From the NCBI GenBank assembly GCA_023333565.1, contig JAJKFH010003493.1:930001-994000 (forward strand): a DNA stretch of 64,000 nt, given 5' to 3'. Source of the stretch: Puffinus mauretanicus. Its lineage: Eukaryota > Chordata > Aves > Procellariiformes > Procellariidae. The notes beneath the pieces are model-generated. The model had not been told where the DNA came from and searched no databases. It was given only the letters and a program-made list of their open reading frames with translations. Both the position numbers and the translations under genes were made by a program. This document shows, in pieces, positions 24,501-37,666 of the stretch; positions within the stretch are counted from its first letter, which is position 1, and every line of letters begins with the position of its first letter.

Positions 24501-27500
24501 TTGCATCAACATTACACAATACTGTAGGACAGAAAGTGAAAGAAATGCCCTGTTCAATGGGTCTGAAGAACTTTCTCCTTTAAAATTTACCATGTATTAA
24601 TTATGTATGACATTTCAGGGAGTGAGAATTGTTTGTAGCCTATGGCAATGAGTTACTGAAATGAGACATTACTGAGACAGAAAATAAAAATGTGTCAGCA
24701 TATCAAATTGCACAGATATGGGTAGCCTAGATGTATTTGCTAGTTTGGAAAGCTGTGTTTGATACTGTGAAATTAAAGCTCTGCACACTAGTTTTAGATA
24801 GCAGTACCACATTTCTTTAAAAATAACAATACTAAAGTAGTTAGGTGAAAAGAAATGGAATTCTCATCTTGCAGCATCACTGCAAAGAGAAACAATAAAT
24901 AAAATATCTTCTCTTAACCTATTCTGCAGCTAATAAAAACGATGATAGAACTAGTGCAATGCATTTCAAAACCAAAAAAAGCTTAGCAACCTCCTTCTCA
25001 TTCAAGAAAATAAGGAAAAAGCTTATTGAGGGTTTATATGCTGTGTGTAAATATTTTATTTGATTTTCCCCTTCTTTGGAAGAATATCTTTCTCTAGTAG
25101 TGCACTTAGCTACAAAATTCAAAAGGAATTTCTTCCTTCACATAGGGGAAGGAAGGATCCCCAACTTTCTGGGGATTGGTTATTGCTTTAATTTAAGAAT
25201 GCTGTATTTTACAGCATGTGGTTGTTACACACTGCATTAACTGTATTTTTACAGTATGTTTGGTTGTTCTGTTTATATCTTTTGATCCCATGGAAAGAGG
25301 AGCTGTCTTTCTCACAGCCAAAGACAAGCTGTTGAAATGGCTTCCAGCAGAACTGTGGTGTTAAAAAAAAAAACCAAAACAAAAACCATCTTGCAAACTG
25401 GAAATGGTTGAACCAGTGGGACGTCTTTTAACATTCCTCCTACCCTACCCACTTGGGTGTCTGTCTCCCTCCTCCTGAAGAGTGAGCTTCGTGAGTATTA
25501 AAACAGCTTCTTACCAATAGTATCTGAAGAAGATTTCCTTCTAGCACCTCTGAAATTTTAAGGACGTAATATTTCCCCTTCTCTTTTATGTTGCTACAAT
25601 CTCCATTGTCGTCTTTTGTGTAGGGGAATTTGGATGGGAATTCCTCAAAGTCTCAGGACTCACTGCTCCACAGTGCAAGATGATCCATCCTAAGTCTGTG
25701 TAAACCTCCTCATCTGTGCTGATACGCATTGTTGTTAAGGATTTTGCAGTCCTGCAGCCCATCTCAAGGTTAAATCAGTTAGGTACATATAATGCTCAAT
25801 GGACGTAATATTCTGGTTTATCAAAATGTAAAAGAAACAGCCTTCATCTTAGGAAGCAAAAATTTAAGGTGAGAATAGTAGTTCCTACAATAAGTGCAAA
25901 CTGTGGCTATCAGCTAGTGTCCATCTGCATGCCTTACAGTGTTTTGTTTTCACTGCTGCCCCTGTTTGGAGTTCCTGGGTTTTGTGCTGTCCATATTCAG
26001 TATTGCCAGAGCTTCCATATTCACTATTCTTATAGGAGGCTTTGAAATTTGTAGAAAAACACTAATAAATTTCATCCTTACTGACTTATTTTTTAGGTTT
26101 TGTAGCACCTTCTAGCTCATAGTTCTAATTTGTTTTTAAATGTAAATTTTTAAAAAATGTGTTTGCTGCAGATTTTAATTATTTTAAGAGTTTCCAAAGT
26201 ACTTCACATTTGTAGTGTCTATTACTGTGGTATTTATAATGATTCAGTACTGAGACCACATGCTTTATGGGAACTATGAGTTCTTTTAATTTCAATGACT
26301 GATAGTACTTTACACTCAGCTAACATTTACAGGGTTTTTACCTTCTTACATTTTACAATGCTAATGCACTCCCAGCCAACTATATCCATACTGAAGTATT
26401 CTGTTCTCTTCTTCATAGTTTTTACCATTGTATCCATGTCCCTTCCATCAGTGTGTTAAGCAGTGTGCAGATGACTAATATCTGCCGTGTTTGTTCTTGG
26501 ACTCCAGAGAGGCAGCAGTGTGTTCGGTAAAGTGGCTTTATTTTGAAAAGGTTGTGTTAGGAAGCTGAAAAGTATATACTCTAGCTTGAATAGGCAGACA
26601 TGAGGTTTGTGATGATCTGTAGTTCCTCAAGAAGTGGTGAAATCAACAAGCACTCCAAAATCTGCATCATCTGTGCAGACAAGATTTTCCTGATTGTTGA
26701 AAGTTCCACTGAGCCAAGCAGAAAATTGTTGTCAATCATCATCTTCATCTGTGTGCATTAGGCCATCTTTCATATTGATACTCTCTGTGTCAGCAAGTGA
26801 ATGCCCTAATTTTTGATACTCAGTGGCAAACCAGGACAAGGAATGGAGGATAGGTTTGATGCACCTGATACACAGTTGCTGAGAAGACACACCGTTTTAT
26901 ATTGGTTATGTCCTGCATGTTTTATAGCATTGCTATAGCAGTCTAACAACCACATGAAAAATGCAATTTTGGAGAGCAGATCAAGGTTTAGAAGGATGGA
27001 GAAGTCACCTAGCTGACTGAAGATATTGTTCGAAGAACTGCTATGCAAAAAGTTAGTGTTAGCTTGCTAACTACATACCAATCTTGTCAGTTGTAGAATG
27101 CAAGTCATGAATTGTGTGGTTGTACAGATAGTGGTTTCTTTATGATAGAAATGTTTATAAAATGTTTCTCTAAAAATGGATTAACTATAGAAGTATTCCA
27201 CTTCGTCCTTAACTGAATGCCCCAGCTGAATGAGAGGAACTGTGGTAATGGAGGAAGTAGTAGTAAGAGCAGCAAACTGTGCAATAGCTATAAGATCTTA
27301 ACAAAAGGATATTTTTTGAGATAATTTGGGCACATGCTGAAATGAACTGACAGCAAATGGAATTTAGTGAAGTTATTACTGTTAAAAGTGAAAATCATGG
27401 TAAAACATGCTGTTGGTTCTTTAAAACAACAGCAAAAATCTCTCTTCCATCTTTAGCCAATATAAAACAAAAGAAAATTTGAATAAAATATGGAAGGAAA

Positions 27501-27978
27501 AGTGACTACACTTTAGGCATTTATACTGCATTCATCTCTGTCTATTATTGTGTTCTCTATTACATGTAATAAATAAAAAAATGGAGCCTAGTTTTGACAA
27601 AAGCTAGGAAAATATCTGTGAGGATTGTTTCTTGACAGTGAAAAAGGAAAAAAGGCTCTTGCTTACTTAATCTTCCTAGTCCTTTATGTCTACAAGGACA
27701 TGCTTTATTTCACTCTTGTTACCATGTCATCTTCCTCTTCAGTCCCTGTTAATGTCTTCTTCTGGTCTTATCCTGCTGTGACTAAGCATTACGCCTCCAT
27801 GCGTAAGTCCATCAACCAATTAGTTTTCAGAGCACATGATACATATAGATGGCATGGTACTGGGTTCAGACCTAGGTCAGCATACTCTGAGCTTTCAGTC
27901 AATATGAAAAAAGTGTAGGTCTACATTGTTAGTTGTATCGATTTAGAGAGTGAATTTTTCATTTCTGTTTCTTTTTCA
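21534..27978. other. Unique non-coding sequence, some blocks denser in structure
   Basis: No gene is recognised. The block 22,330-23,230 has higher GC, a perfect 7-bp inverted repeat (GTAGGCC 22,914-22,920 with GGCCTAC 22,927-22,933) and an open + frame at 22,935-23,189 lacking splice signals or a known domain. It may be a conserved regulatory block. The remainder is AT-rich and featureless apart from the duplication at 25,202-25,270. Confidence 0.45.
25202..25270. repeat. Imperfect tandem duplication, period about 39-40
   Basis: CTGTATTTTACAGCATGTGG (from 25,202) recurs as CTGTATTTTTACAGTATGTT (from 25,241), each followed by GGTTGTT. Each unit also contains a small CTGTA/TACAG palindrome. 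About two copies are present. Confidence 0.55.
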
Positions 27979-27981
27979 AAC

Positions 27982-28324
27982 TTACTTCCAGCTGTGATCG
28001 CCGCTGTTATTCCGATTTTTGTCTCGACATTCACCACAGAATTTCTCACCATGACAAACACTGATTTTAAACAAGCACCTGAAATGTATCAAAGTATGGG
28101 TCTCAAATTGACCCTTTATAGGTTTTGTTGCACATCTTGCATACCTGTCTTCTAGAACATTCCAGTGAGGTATCCAATTTTTACATCTAATCAGCTTCTG
28201 TTCTCTTCTGAAAAAGTTTGGAGGCCTTGTTGGTGAGGACTTCTGTGATAAGTCTGCCTCAAAAATATGACTTGCTTGTAAACTTGTAGAACACAATGGG
28301 TAATGTATTTTAATTGAACTAAAG
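27982..28324 (-). other. Cys-rich open frame of unknown identity (possible gene or transposase remnant)
   Basis: A minus-strand frame runs about 114 codons from the stop at 28,327 to the TAA at 27,982-27,984, with no ATG at a sensible place (a TTG lies at 28,294-28,296). The C-terminal half is rich in Cys, His and basic residues: RYARC, then FRCLFKISVCHGEKFCGEC, then KNRNN. The spaced Cys residues loosely recall the zinc-binding tail of piggyBac-type transposases, but one expected Cys is Lys and no catalytic region is seen upstream on that strand. The frame ends at TGGAAGTAAGT, so GTAAGT could also be a splice donor, giving a candidate internal exon. Chance remains quite possible. I do not assign a function. 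Confidence 0.25.
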
Positions 28325-28327
28325 TGT

Positions 28328-31300
28328 CAGGTTTTCAAAGTGCAAACTAAAATAATCAGGGATCAATTATTATTGATTGTGTTTAATGTAGATTGAAACA
28401 AATGTGAGTAAAACAGTGAGACATCCTGGATTAGAATGAACCCACCTTGGCATTTTGATGGAGGCAATGAATCATTGTACAAATATACTGAGGATTTGAT
28501 ATCAAGTGTTTCTCAGCAGAAAAAAAGGAAAATGCTTTTCTGAAAAATATGGTGTCTATTTTTTTCCTCCATTGCCTCTGCAACTTCAGGAGTTAGGAAA
28601 AATCTTTTCTGTTGGTTGCTTTGTCTTTTATTTTATAGTAAAAAGGGAGATTATGCCTGCATAATCTCTTTAATTTTATTTAGTATCCTGATGCATAAAT
28701 CTGTTTGGCTGTGATCTACCTTTGTCTTGTATTAACTTGATTTTTTTTTTTTTGGTATAATTTCTGTTTTGTCATTATAACTAAAATGAGAAGTAGGCCT
28801 AAGAGTTTAAAACAAATACAGCTTTATATTATTGTAAAGTTTTGAGATTAGAAAATGAGATGGTGCTAACTATTGTTAAAGCAACATAAAACTGGAAGGA
28901 GCTCCATTCAGCTGCAGTCTGAATGGAGATGAGGAGGGGTGTCTGCAATTAGAAGGTACTGCTTAGGTGGGAACTACTGCCACTTTGTTCTCTTCTCCTA
29001 CATTTCTGCTTTCTCCATTCTTCTTCTGCTCTGAGGTAAATGAGATTACAAGCTCCCATGTAATCAAAAAAATTGCAATGATTTATATTAATTCTGGAAA
29101 AAAAAAAAATCCAGTAATTGGAATATACTGATATCAAAGCCACCCAGGATAGGTAAAAAATATTATATTTATTTATGTTGTTGCTCTATTTTTATCCATA
29201 TAATAATGAAGCTCTAATGATGAAATCTGTGTCCCACTATTATTTATTTCAGTGGGGCCAGAAGTTTAGCTTAGATTGACCCTCAGTACATACCAGGTAC
29301 ATACCATGAGTTAAAAGAGGAGGTTTACCAGGAATATTGAATAAAAATCATCCCACAAATTTTCACATCCCAAAATCAAACTGTCAAAATCAACAGATTT
29401 CCATCTTTTCTAGACAAATAGCCTCTGCTGGTTCTACTCTCTTTGACAGAGGTTGAACTATTATAACTCCATATAATACACTGAATGAGTGCACTGTAAT
29501 ACAATACACATTTTAAAATAGTTCTGATATTACTAAAAAAAAAGTTTTACATTATCTTTTTCTACGGGAATGTTGATTGTCAGTGACTGTGATAGAATGA
29601 TGTTGGTAAAATATATTTTTTCTGCAAGTTAAAAAAATTGGCTACCCAAGATAAAAATCTCAATCCATATTTAGGCATCCAAAAATTATTTGATATTTTA
29701 GAAGTAATGATTACTGTGGGCAAGGTAAGTGGAAGCCGCTGGGTAACCAGCAGTGTTGATTATGAGTCTGCCAGACTGAGTAGTTCAGTATAAAATATAG
29801 GTGTTTAACTTTAGACATCAATCAAGACTAAAAATAAAAGGCCTCGCGTTTCCTCCTTTATCGCCAACTGTGTCCTGCTTTGCATTAATTCCCAAATCCA
29901 CTGAACTGGATAGTTGTTACCAGTCATCTCCAGTCTGTATGAACATAGACAATTTGTTCTTTTTTGACAAAAAGAGGTGAATTTTGCCCAGGTATCTACA
30001 AAAGAAAGTATGGAATTCTGAGCTAGATAGGGTACCGTTGTGGGAAAGATGGTCTAGAGACAGTTCACTACAGCCTTTTTTTTTCTTTTTCTGTTTACTT
30101 TGTTTGAACTATTGACCTTGCAAAAATATTCAGCTTTCTATGAGGGTTGTTTTTGGAGTGGCTTTTGGTTGTCTAAGCTTTGAAACATGTATGATCAGAC
30201 TCAGCTTATCTCTGAGGCTGCTGGGTTTTCTAACTCGCCGTGCTGGAAAACACACCAATCTTGGGAAATCAAGCTAATGTCTCTCAGCTGTGCAGAAAAA
30301 GTGTGAACAGCTCTGTCAAATGAGCTACCCCCATCTCCTTTTTTTCAGGCAGCATCTTATACTCGAGCAGTCACTTCACATTTGCCATTTGAGCAGTTGT
30401 GATGTAACTGCTGTTTTATTGCCTATAGGAGGGTTTCTGTGAGGAATCAGAAGCTGGTCTTTCAGCTACCCTGGCCAAAAAAGGTTTTAGTTGCAGGACT
30501 CTATTGCTGGTGAATGAGTAAGGAGTCCTGACAGGATAACAAGAGGATATGAACACATAGTTCTGGCCTAAAGGTTGCTAACTGACCAAGTGGTAATACG
30601 AGGGGAAGTATTTTCCAGCCTTGAACCTCTTTACCCCCAGATAAGTATATTAAATGCCATCAGTTAACCCCTTGAGTGCAGTGACCCAGTGCTGCCAGGG
30701 ACATGCCTGGTATGATAGACCCTCACGCTTTCTAATCAGCAGTGATGTATAAAGTACAGTCATAGGTCCAGATGAGTCATGGGTCCGTTCCTTTGTTGGA
30801 TGGAAAGATGTCTCTGGGCATTTAAAAGATTAAACACAAAATTTTAAGTGTACAGCTACAATGGCTTAAAAACGCATAAAAAATATAAAGCAAAATATCC
30901 GTCAGGAAAGAAATTTGAAAAATGTAAAGTGAAAAAAAAAATCTCAGGAATTTTGCTTTGTAATTGAGTGATGCTTTTTTTTTTTTCTTTTCATTTGTTT
31001 TATTGGATTTTTACTATTTTCTCCAGACAGTTTCCTGAGAGTGAATGTGCTGAGTTACCTCCAGCTTAGTTCCTTCCTGTACTTATTCTCATATCATGGA
31101 CATTACTAAATTTCACTGAAAAATTTCAAAGCTGTTATGTCAAGTGGAGATAAATTTATGAATAATAAGTTAAACTTTGTAAAAAATTTCCAGTCCTATA
31201 AGATGTATTTTCTTTAATTTTTTTTTTCTGTGGCATCTTCAATTTAATTTCCAGGCAGAATATTTCTGTTGTCAAGATGTTGTCTTCTAAATCAGTGTTT

Positions 31301-31469
31301 TTCCTGTGGTAAAAATATGTAAAGATCTGTATCAATTTGTTCAGAAAAAGACATTCAAGACTTCTCTCTTGTTGTCTTAGAAGATGTTTAAAGTCAAAAT
31401 TGTCCATTCTGGGAGGTGAGTACTGCCCTCCCAGTTTAGTAAAGATTAGAATCTTCTTTGTACTTACAT
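28328..31469. other. Unique AT-rich non-coding sequence
   Basis: No gene or repeat family is recognised. A stem-loop at 28,647-28,668 (GAGATTATG, loop CCTG, CATAATCTC) is present. T runs occur at about 28,740-28,753 and 30,976-30,987. The block 30,170-30,470 has slightly higher GC and may be regulatory, but nothing specific supports this. Confidence 0.5.
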
Positions 31470-31530
31470 TACGCAGGACTTTACCTCTTGTCTAATTTCA
31501 CTGAAATTACTGGGGTTACTCATGTAATAT
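31470..31530. repeat. Probable fragment of an old 'TTTACxC..ATTACTGGGGTTACTC' repeat
   Basis: The wording 'ctttacctct..taatttcactga' followed by 'aattactggggttactcatg' matches my memory of a palindromic repeat found in turtles, crocodiles and birds, with the core 'aactccattga..ttactggagttactc'. Only one arm pair is recognisable. Identification is by resemblance. Confidence 0.35.
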
Positions 31531-34500
31531 GGTACCAGTCAGAAGATATATCAATGGCAGACTCAGCCATGTGGAAACTGTATTATTTACAAAAGGTTTT
31601 GTCTTCACTGACAGAGAAGTATTTATCTATATTTTACAGTGTGATGACTAATTCTCTTGTTTATGGTGGGTGTCTTACAAATAATGTATATTTGGCCACC
31701 AGAAACCATCTCAGTTGCCTTGAGGTACCTCACATTGTTGCATTAATGGATGAAAAATTACATTTCCCATTTCATAATTTGTTTCAGTTTCTTTCATGGT
31801 TTAGCATCAAATCTGATAAACTTAGAAAGCAGTAACTCATAAGCTATGTTGTTGATTCTTGGATGTGAGATGTGTTACACAGGCTTAGTCAAAACCAACA
31901 CTCCCCATCGGAACTATTAAGAGAGCCACATGCTGGTTCTTCAGGCCAGGCCAGAGAGCAGAGCTAGAAGGCAAGAGTTCTCCTGAGATACGCAGTCATG
32001 AGACATTGTAGGCTTTGCATGTTGCCTTTGAGCATGAGCTGGTACAGTAAAGGATATGGCATTGTCTTTTAAAGAGGAACACTGAAAATTGTAGGGAGGA
32101 GAGACTTGAGCTGTGCATTACACAGCAGTGCACATCAGCAGTTCTATAGTGTGGGAAGCTTTTTAACTTTTCATTTAAAAATTCCTTCTTTCAAAGCACT
32201 AATCAGTCCTCCTTTGATCACATGGCACTATATTAACTCAGGCTAGAACAGGCTGGTTTTCAACCTGATTCTATGCACCCACATTGTTTCCAGCATCCAC
32301 ACTGTATGACTGCAACCTGATCTGAGGCTTCCTACAAATACTAGTTGTCAATCTAGCAGGTGATATTCTAGGAGAGGTCCCTCTGTCATGTGCCACCTGT
32401 GTACACTCCAGGCTTATATGTGCTTGCATCCAAACTAAAAGGCAGCATGAACCTGAAGTTTTCTCCTGTGTGGACAGTTGACAAGACTGGACTTTGAGAG
32501 CTTACCCAAACCTTGGAGGAGCTATACTACCCTGCTTCCTGCCTGTGATCTTTTTGGTGTCTTATAGCTCCATAAACACACTCATAAGAAGTTTTGGCCT
32601 GCCTGGAAACAGCTGAGGAGCATGGCAGCTGGGAATCCTCACGAGTACTCACCAGCTGCAGGTCAGTTGCCACATTGTGTAGATGTGTGCCCATCCCCTA
32701 CAAAATGCAGCGCAGGTACTAAATAAAAACTGAGTATCCCACCTACAAGGGAATAATTGTGCTTGAGTTTCACTGCCTGCTTTGCTTACAAGATCTTCCT
32801 TTACAAGGGTAGGTTGATGAGATAGATGGTTCCCTGCTATACGGCTGTTTGCAGTGAGTGGCTTGGAGACATACTAATGATGCAAATAAATGATATCATG
32901 ATATTAACATCCATGTTAACTGTAACCTCTTAAAAAGTCTTTAAAGTGCTAATGATGTGCATATTAATCCTGTCTTTAAATTGTCATTTTTTCCGATTAG
33001 GAAGAAGTCACCACTTTAAATGTAACTGGTGCAAACTGGTAGGGTGGGTATTTTCTAGGAGGAATAAAATTATTCTCCTTTCGAAATGTCAAGCTTTAAA
33101 CAGAACCAATCCTAGGTTTGTCTTGCATACTCTGGACTCCAGAGCTGCCCAAGAGCTGTGTTCTGCCTTCCCCAGTGTACATGCACTACCAAGGTCCCTT
33201 TCTTCCATGAGGCATCGGAGCAGGCCAGTCGGAAGTCATACTTTTTATATTTGTTTTAATTGGTTTTGGTTTCTGCATTATATTAAATTTAATCAGATTA
33301 TGGTCATTTGACCCCCAAGGGCTCAACTCAATTTGCTTTTACTGCCTGATCATTGGTTAACTAGATCTAGACATGAACCATTCCTGGCAGGGTTCTCTAC
33401 ACATTAGTTTAAGAAGCCATCATTTTTGTATCCATGACCCTTGCCTTCATTCAATCACACCTCTAAGGTTTCCCAATTATACAAGAGGTAGAATTCCCCG
33501 TATCAAATTGCCCTTTGCCATATATGCCATCTTTATCCCATCACGTAGTACGCATCATTCTGAACTCCCTCGTTTCTCCTGGGGGTAGTGAGGTTTGTGC
33601 CATTCCATGGTTTGTGTGCATGTACTGTACCTTGCTCCAACTATAGAGCTCTTTGTCCATCACTCCTTTGAAATTTATTAACACAAACTCACAGCTGTAC
33701 ATCAAGAAATGGGGTAAATAGACAATCTATAAATATTCGGATCTGGTTTTTACATATCTCTTTTAGCCTCATTTTCTGAAGAAACAAGAATTCCGCAATT
33801 TCCCAGGGAATATGTATATATGCTTGTCTCCCTTCCCTGAACCTACTGACTAGCATCAACCAAATCTGACAGAGAGGTCTCAAACTGTAAAGTTCATCAA
33901 GTTGCCTGAAACAAGGCATCTGAGCGGTGATGATCCACAAGACAAAGATTGCAGTGTAAATTCAACTAAGATTAGATCCCAGAGAATCCACACAGGGAAA
34001 GCTATTTAGAAAGACCTATCACAGAAGAAGCTTTAATTACTGATAAAACACAAAACCAAGACAAACCAGGAGACATCAGTTCTACTTTCCATGGAATTAC
34101 CCATTATTTTTTTGTATAAGTAACATATCATATTATTCCAAATAAAGCTGTGTGGGTGATCAATAAAGAGTATTATCCCCAGCTTTACCGTAGACTTCAT
34201 TCCATAGAAAGTAGCTTAAAAGATGACCTAAAATGTGAAAGAATATTTCATCTGCTTTTTTATCCTTCCTTGTTAAGAACATTGTACTAGAAGGAAATAT
34301 TTGACTACTGGGTCCAGTCCCTGCTAACCGTGGAGATCATACTGTGTAATCCTTTTAAGTAACTGGCCAAGCTCCACATACAGAATAGCAGTGTTTCTTG
34401 CCATGCATCTTGCTCTACGCTGGGCACACTTGATGCATTACAAGGTCTAGTTGATACAGTGAAAAAACACCATTTAGTAAGGCGTAAAACTGTTTGGTTC

Positions 34501-35910
34501 ATGTTTACTGTTAATGCCTGTTTTACCCAAACAATTAAGAGGGAAGTTTGCTGTGTAATGCTTTCCACAATTCACCTCTTCATTTCAGAGCTAAAGCTCA
34601 GTCACAGGAAATTATTAGCAAAGCTGGAGTTGCAGGAATACTTACAAGGCACAAAACAAACACTAAAAAACTGTACACATAATGTGGAAAAAAATGGAAA
34701 ATACAGTGAAGATTGCAAGAATAAGGGGGAAGAAAGGATTCACAGTCACTTGAGACATAATATGATGAAACTGTCATTGCTTAATTCTTCACTTGGTCCT
34801 AAATCCCTATATCCTTAAAAAAGAAGTCCAAACTTTTAAAAACTATTTCTTACTTCCATCACTTCTATTTTATGCTTTTTTTTGTCACACAAGACAAGTT
34901 TAATTTTTGTGATATATTTTATTGCTTCCTACACCAAATGTAACTAGCAAGCAGGAAGTGCTTTGTTCTTTTATTTTCTTTTCTCATCGAGTGAACAGTT
35001 GAAGAAAAAAAACATTCCTGTTTCTCCTAGAACAGTCTGATTCTATTGACTTAATTAGTGTTATTCCTAATATATGAGAGTGTTAATGTATTTATTTTCT
35101 GATAGAGTTTATAATAGATCTTAACACAGTAATTGCCATCCGCTCTAATTAATATGTCTGATTATGTAGTAAGAAGATAACTGTGCTACCCTACCACTTC
35201 AGTCACTGGGAAACCTTTCTTACTGTTGTCTCTTTCTCTTTCCTTTTCAGATGTCTCCCCTCACTAATTATAAATCTACTAGACTCTTAGATTTCATTAA
35301 CTCTCCCATCCAGCTGTTCTCCATTTCTGTCATTACTTTGCCCAATTTGTTCCTGATATTCCAGGTTTCAGTAAACACATTTCCAGGCATACAGAACTGA
35401 AAACTATATGAAGCATTATATTCTGGTTAGCTTGTATAGTCATGAGATCGCAGTAGTTACCTGTTCCCTTGAACTCATCATAAAATAAATCAAATTCTCA
35501 CAGCAAAAATCAAGTGATTCCAGAGTCACTAGTTGTAGGTAGAAGGTGAAATAGCCCACAAGAGGAAATATAAAATGGAGTTAAACACTAAAATCTTGCC
35601 CAGAAGCTTTCAAAAGCCTTGTTAGTCGGTTTCATAACATATAATAGAAGCCAAAAGGCTCCTGGACTTTTTTTTCCTCTTCCTGTACAGAATGCAAAAG
35701 GGACTTCAAAGCAATAAGTTCTCTTAAGATTGGACAGTTTCAAGCATGAAACATGATTGTTATAACCACCATGCCCCTCTAGATTATGAGTCTAAAATCC
35801 AGAACTCAAGAAGATGGGAATAAGTTTCAGAGACACATCTTAGTCCTATCACTGGTACCTTTCCAGTTCATTGTGAGTTTGTTCAGATCTAAACAATGGA
35901 CATAAAGGCA
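31531..35910. other. Unique AT-rich non-coding sequence
   Basis: No gene is recognised. A frame at 34,459-34,818 is preceded internally by an acceptor-like CCTCTTCATTTCAG ending at 34,588, but no donor or domain supports it. No transposon is recognised. Confidence 0.5.
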
Positions 35911-35934
35911 GGGGGGGATGGGGGAGGGGAGGGG
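35911..35934 (+). other. G-quadruplex motif
   Basis: Four G runs of 7, 5, 4 and 4 are separated by ATG, A and A, a very strong four-tract G-quadruplex pattern on the + strand. It sits in AT-rich sequence with no recognisable promoter or LTR nearby. Confidence 0.75.
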
Positions 35935-36499
35935 ATCACAGAGAGAGCTAGTTTAAGTTTCTTACATATTAAAATAATATAAATAATAATACTCATATAT
36001 ATAATTCCCATTCAATGACCAACACGTGGGGAAATGTTTAGAAGATACCAATATCCTACCAAGCTTGAGGAACTCTACAGTTGCTTTGGGCTGCTATTGA
36101 AGAATATTTTATAAAGTTATGAATGCTATTCCAAAACTCTAATTCAACCTTTACTTTCATTTTCAGATAAAAACTGTTAATTTGTGCAGTGAAATCAGTC
36201 TTAGCTCTACAAAGAAGTACTGACAATCTAACACTCTTACGCCTACTCATTCATTCATTACTCCATTCAAAGCCAAACAAGAACAAAAAATAAAGAAGCT
36301 CCAGGGAAAGTCCTGAGGAGATGAGGGACTATTTATATCAGAAGGCCCAATCTCATAACTCCTTGCACATGTTTTGATTCTTAAACATGCAGGTAGACCT
36401 ACAGGGCTATCATTTGCAGGATTCACCAAATAACAGTATTTGTCAAATACATCTTTTCTGACTCTCAATTATTTGAGAAATGAATAAAAGTACATCGGC

Positions 36500-36990
36500 T
36501 GTAATAGCAAGGTATTTCTTTCTCTTCCTTGAGCTTTATGAAGAGTTGTCGCACATTATAGTTTGGTGACAGTGCTAGAAAAAAGCGAAGACAGAACTGA
36601 CCTCTCATAGCATTTTTGTGACCATGGGGCTCACACAAGCAGCTTGGCATCTGCCGGCACATCTTTAGCGAGTTGGCAGCCCCAGCGCCCTTTGCAGGTT
36701 GCAATCAAACCTGCCTTCTACAGCAGCCTCTTTCTGGCTGATTAAGTTTAATGTAATTTTAATTAAAAACCACAGTGTCAAAGGGTTTAGCTGCTCGAGA
36801 AATGAGCACAGATTGTGGCACAGTGGCAGCAGTCACTTGGAAAATGGAAATGCATCCTGACAATATTGTGTAGGGGCCAGATAAACAAAGCTGCAGCTAC
36901 TGTACCTTGCAAAAAGCTGGGAGAGACCATCATTGCAAGGAACCTTATTCGAAAATAAACTATAGAGCAGTTCTGGTTCTTGTCTTTTAG
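36500..36990. promoter_or_regulatory. Candidate conserved enhancer-like block
   Basis: The block is free of repeats, has balanced GC and contains clustered homeodomain-type cores: GATTAAG and TTTAATG near 36,740-36,753, then TAATTTTAATTA at about 36,755-36,766. Around these lie GATAA-like and E-box-like words. The texture resembles vertebrate conserved non-coding elements near developmental genes. No alignment could be made, so conservation is inferred, not seen. Confidence 0.3.
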
Positions 36991-37600
36991 CAATTTTAAA
37001 GTGCATCTCAGCAACTGAGCAGAGTAATAATTACCAAGAATTAACTTCAGCCTTTCCTCCCCATTTTTACATTTGTTCAGTGGGATGCATAAATGTAAAT
37101 TTCAGATTTCAGTCCTTACTTATTTTGAACAGCAAAAGATTTGCTTCACGCAATACACTAGTACAACTTTTCTCCTTAGGCTATAAAAAAAAAAAATCAG
37201 TAGAGATTTTACCAGTGCTGAAAGCAGGTTCCATTTTAGGGAGTTTTTTGCTTTTATCTGCTTCCAGCTTTTCTTGTCCCTTGAAGCAAATCACAAGGAG
37301 ATTTTAATACTTTACGTACTGCAGGTATTGAGCAACATTTGGAGAATGACCAAAAAAATCACTTCACTGACAAAAGGTTGCATCATACCTACAAGATTTA
37401 ATTTCACTAGGTCCCAGTATACATAGAGATATTGTTAATAATGGTTTCCCAAAGAAGTGTCTGTGTAATACTTTATTTTCTTAGTTGCCATATTTTTTTG
37501 AGTAAAGAGAATTGCTTTGGAGTTATTAAACACCCTTGTCTTGGCAGAAGTTCCTATTTTTTTAAACCTGTCCTTTGAACGCATGTATTTGTGAAACGAA
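36991..37600. other. Unique non-coding sequence
   Basis: Nothing supportable beyond a short A run near 37,183-37,195. Confidence 0.55.
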
Positions 37601-37666
37601 GGCTTGATCCAAAGTCCACTGAGATCAGTGGAAAATCCCCAGTGACTTGGGCTTTGGATCAGGTCC
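37601..37666. repeat. Old palindromic repeat, copy B
   Basis: GGCTTGATCCAAAGTCC at the left and GGGCTTTGGATCAGGTC at the right are near-perfect reverse complements, and 'ccactgagatcagtgg' forms an inner inverted pair. The arrangement matches copy A at 16,496-16,565, so two members of the same old palindromic family lie about 21 kb apart. Confidence 0.65.

Noticed and set aside
31458..31835. 125-codon + frame
   Set aside because: Begins at TTG, overlaps a probable old repeat fragment and has no domain or splice context.
34459..34818. 119-codon frame with an internal acceptor-like TTTCAG
   Set aside because: No donor, no clear polyadenylation site and no known domain; likely chance.
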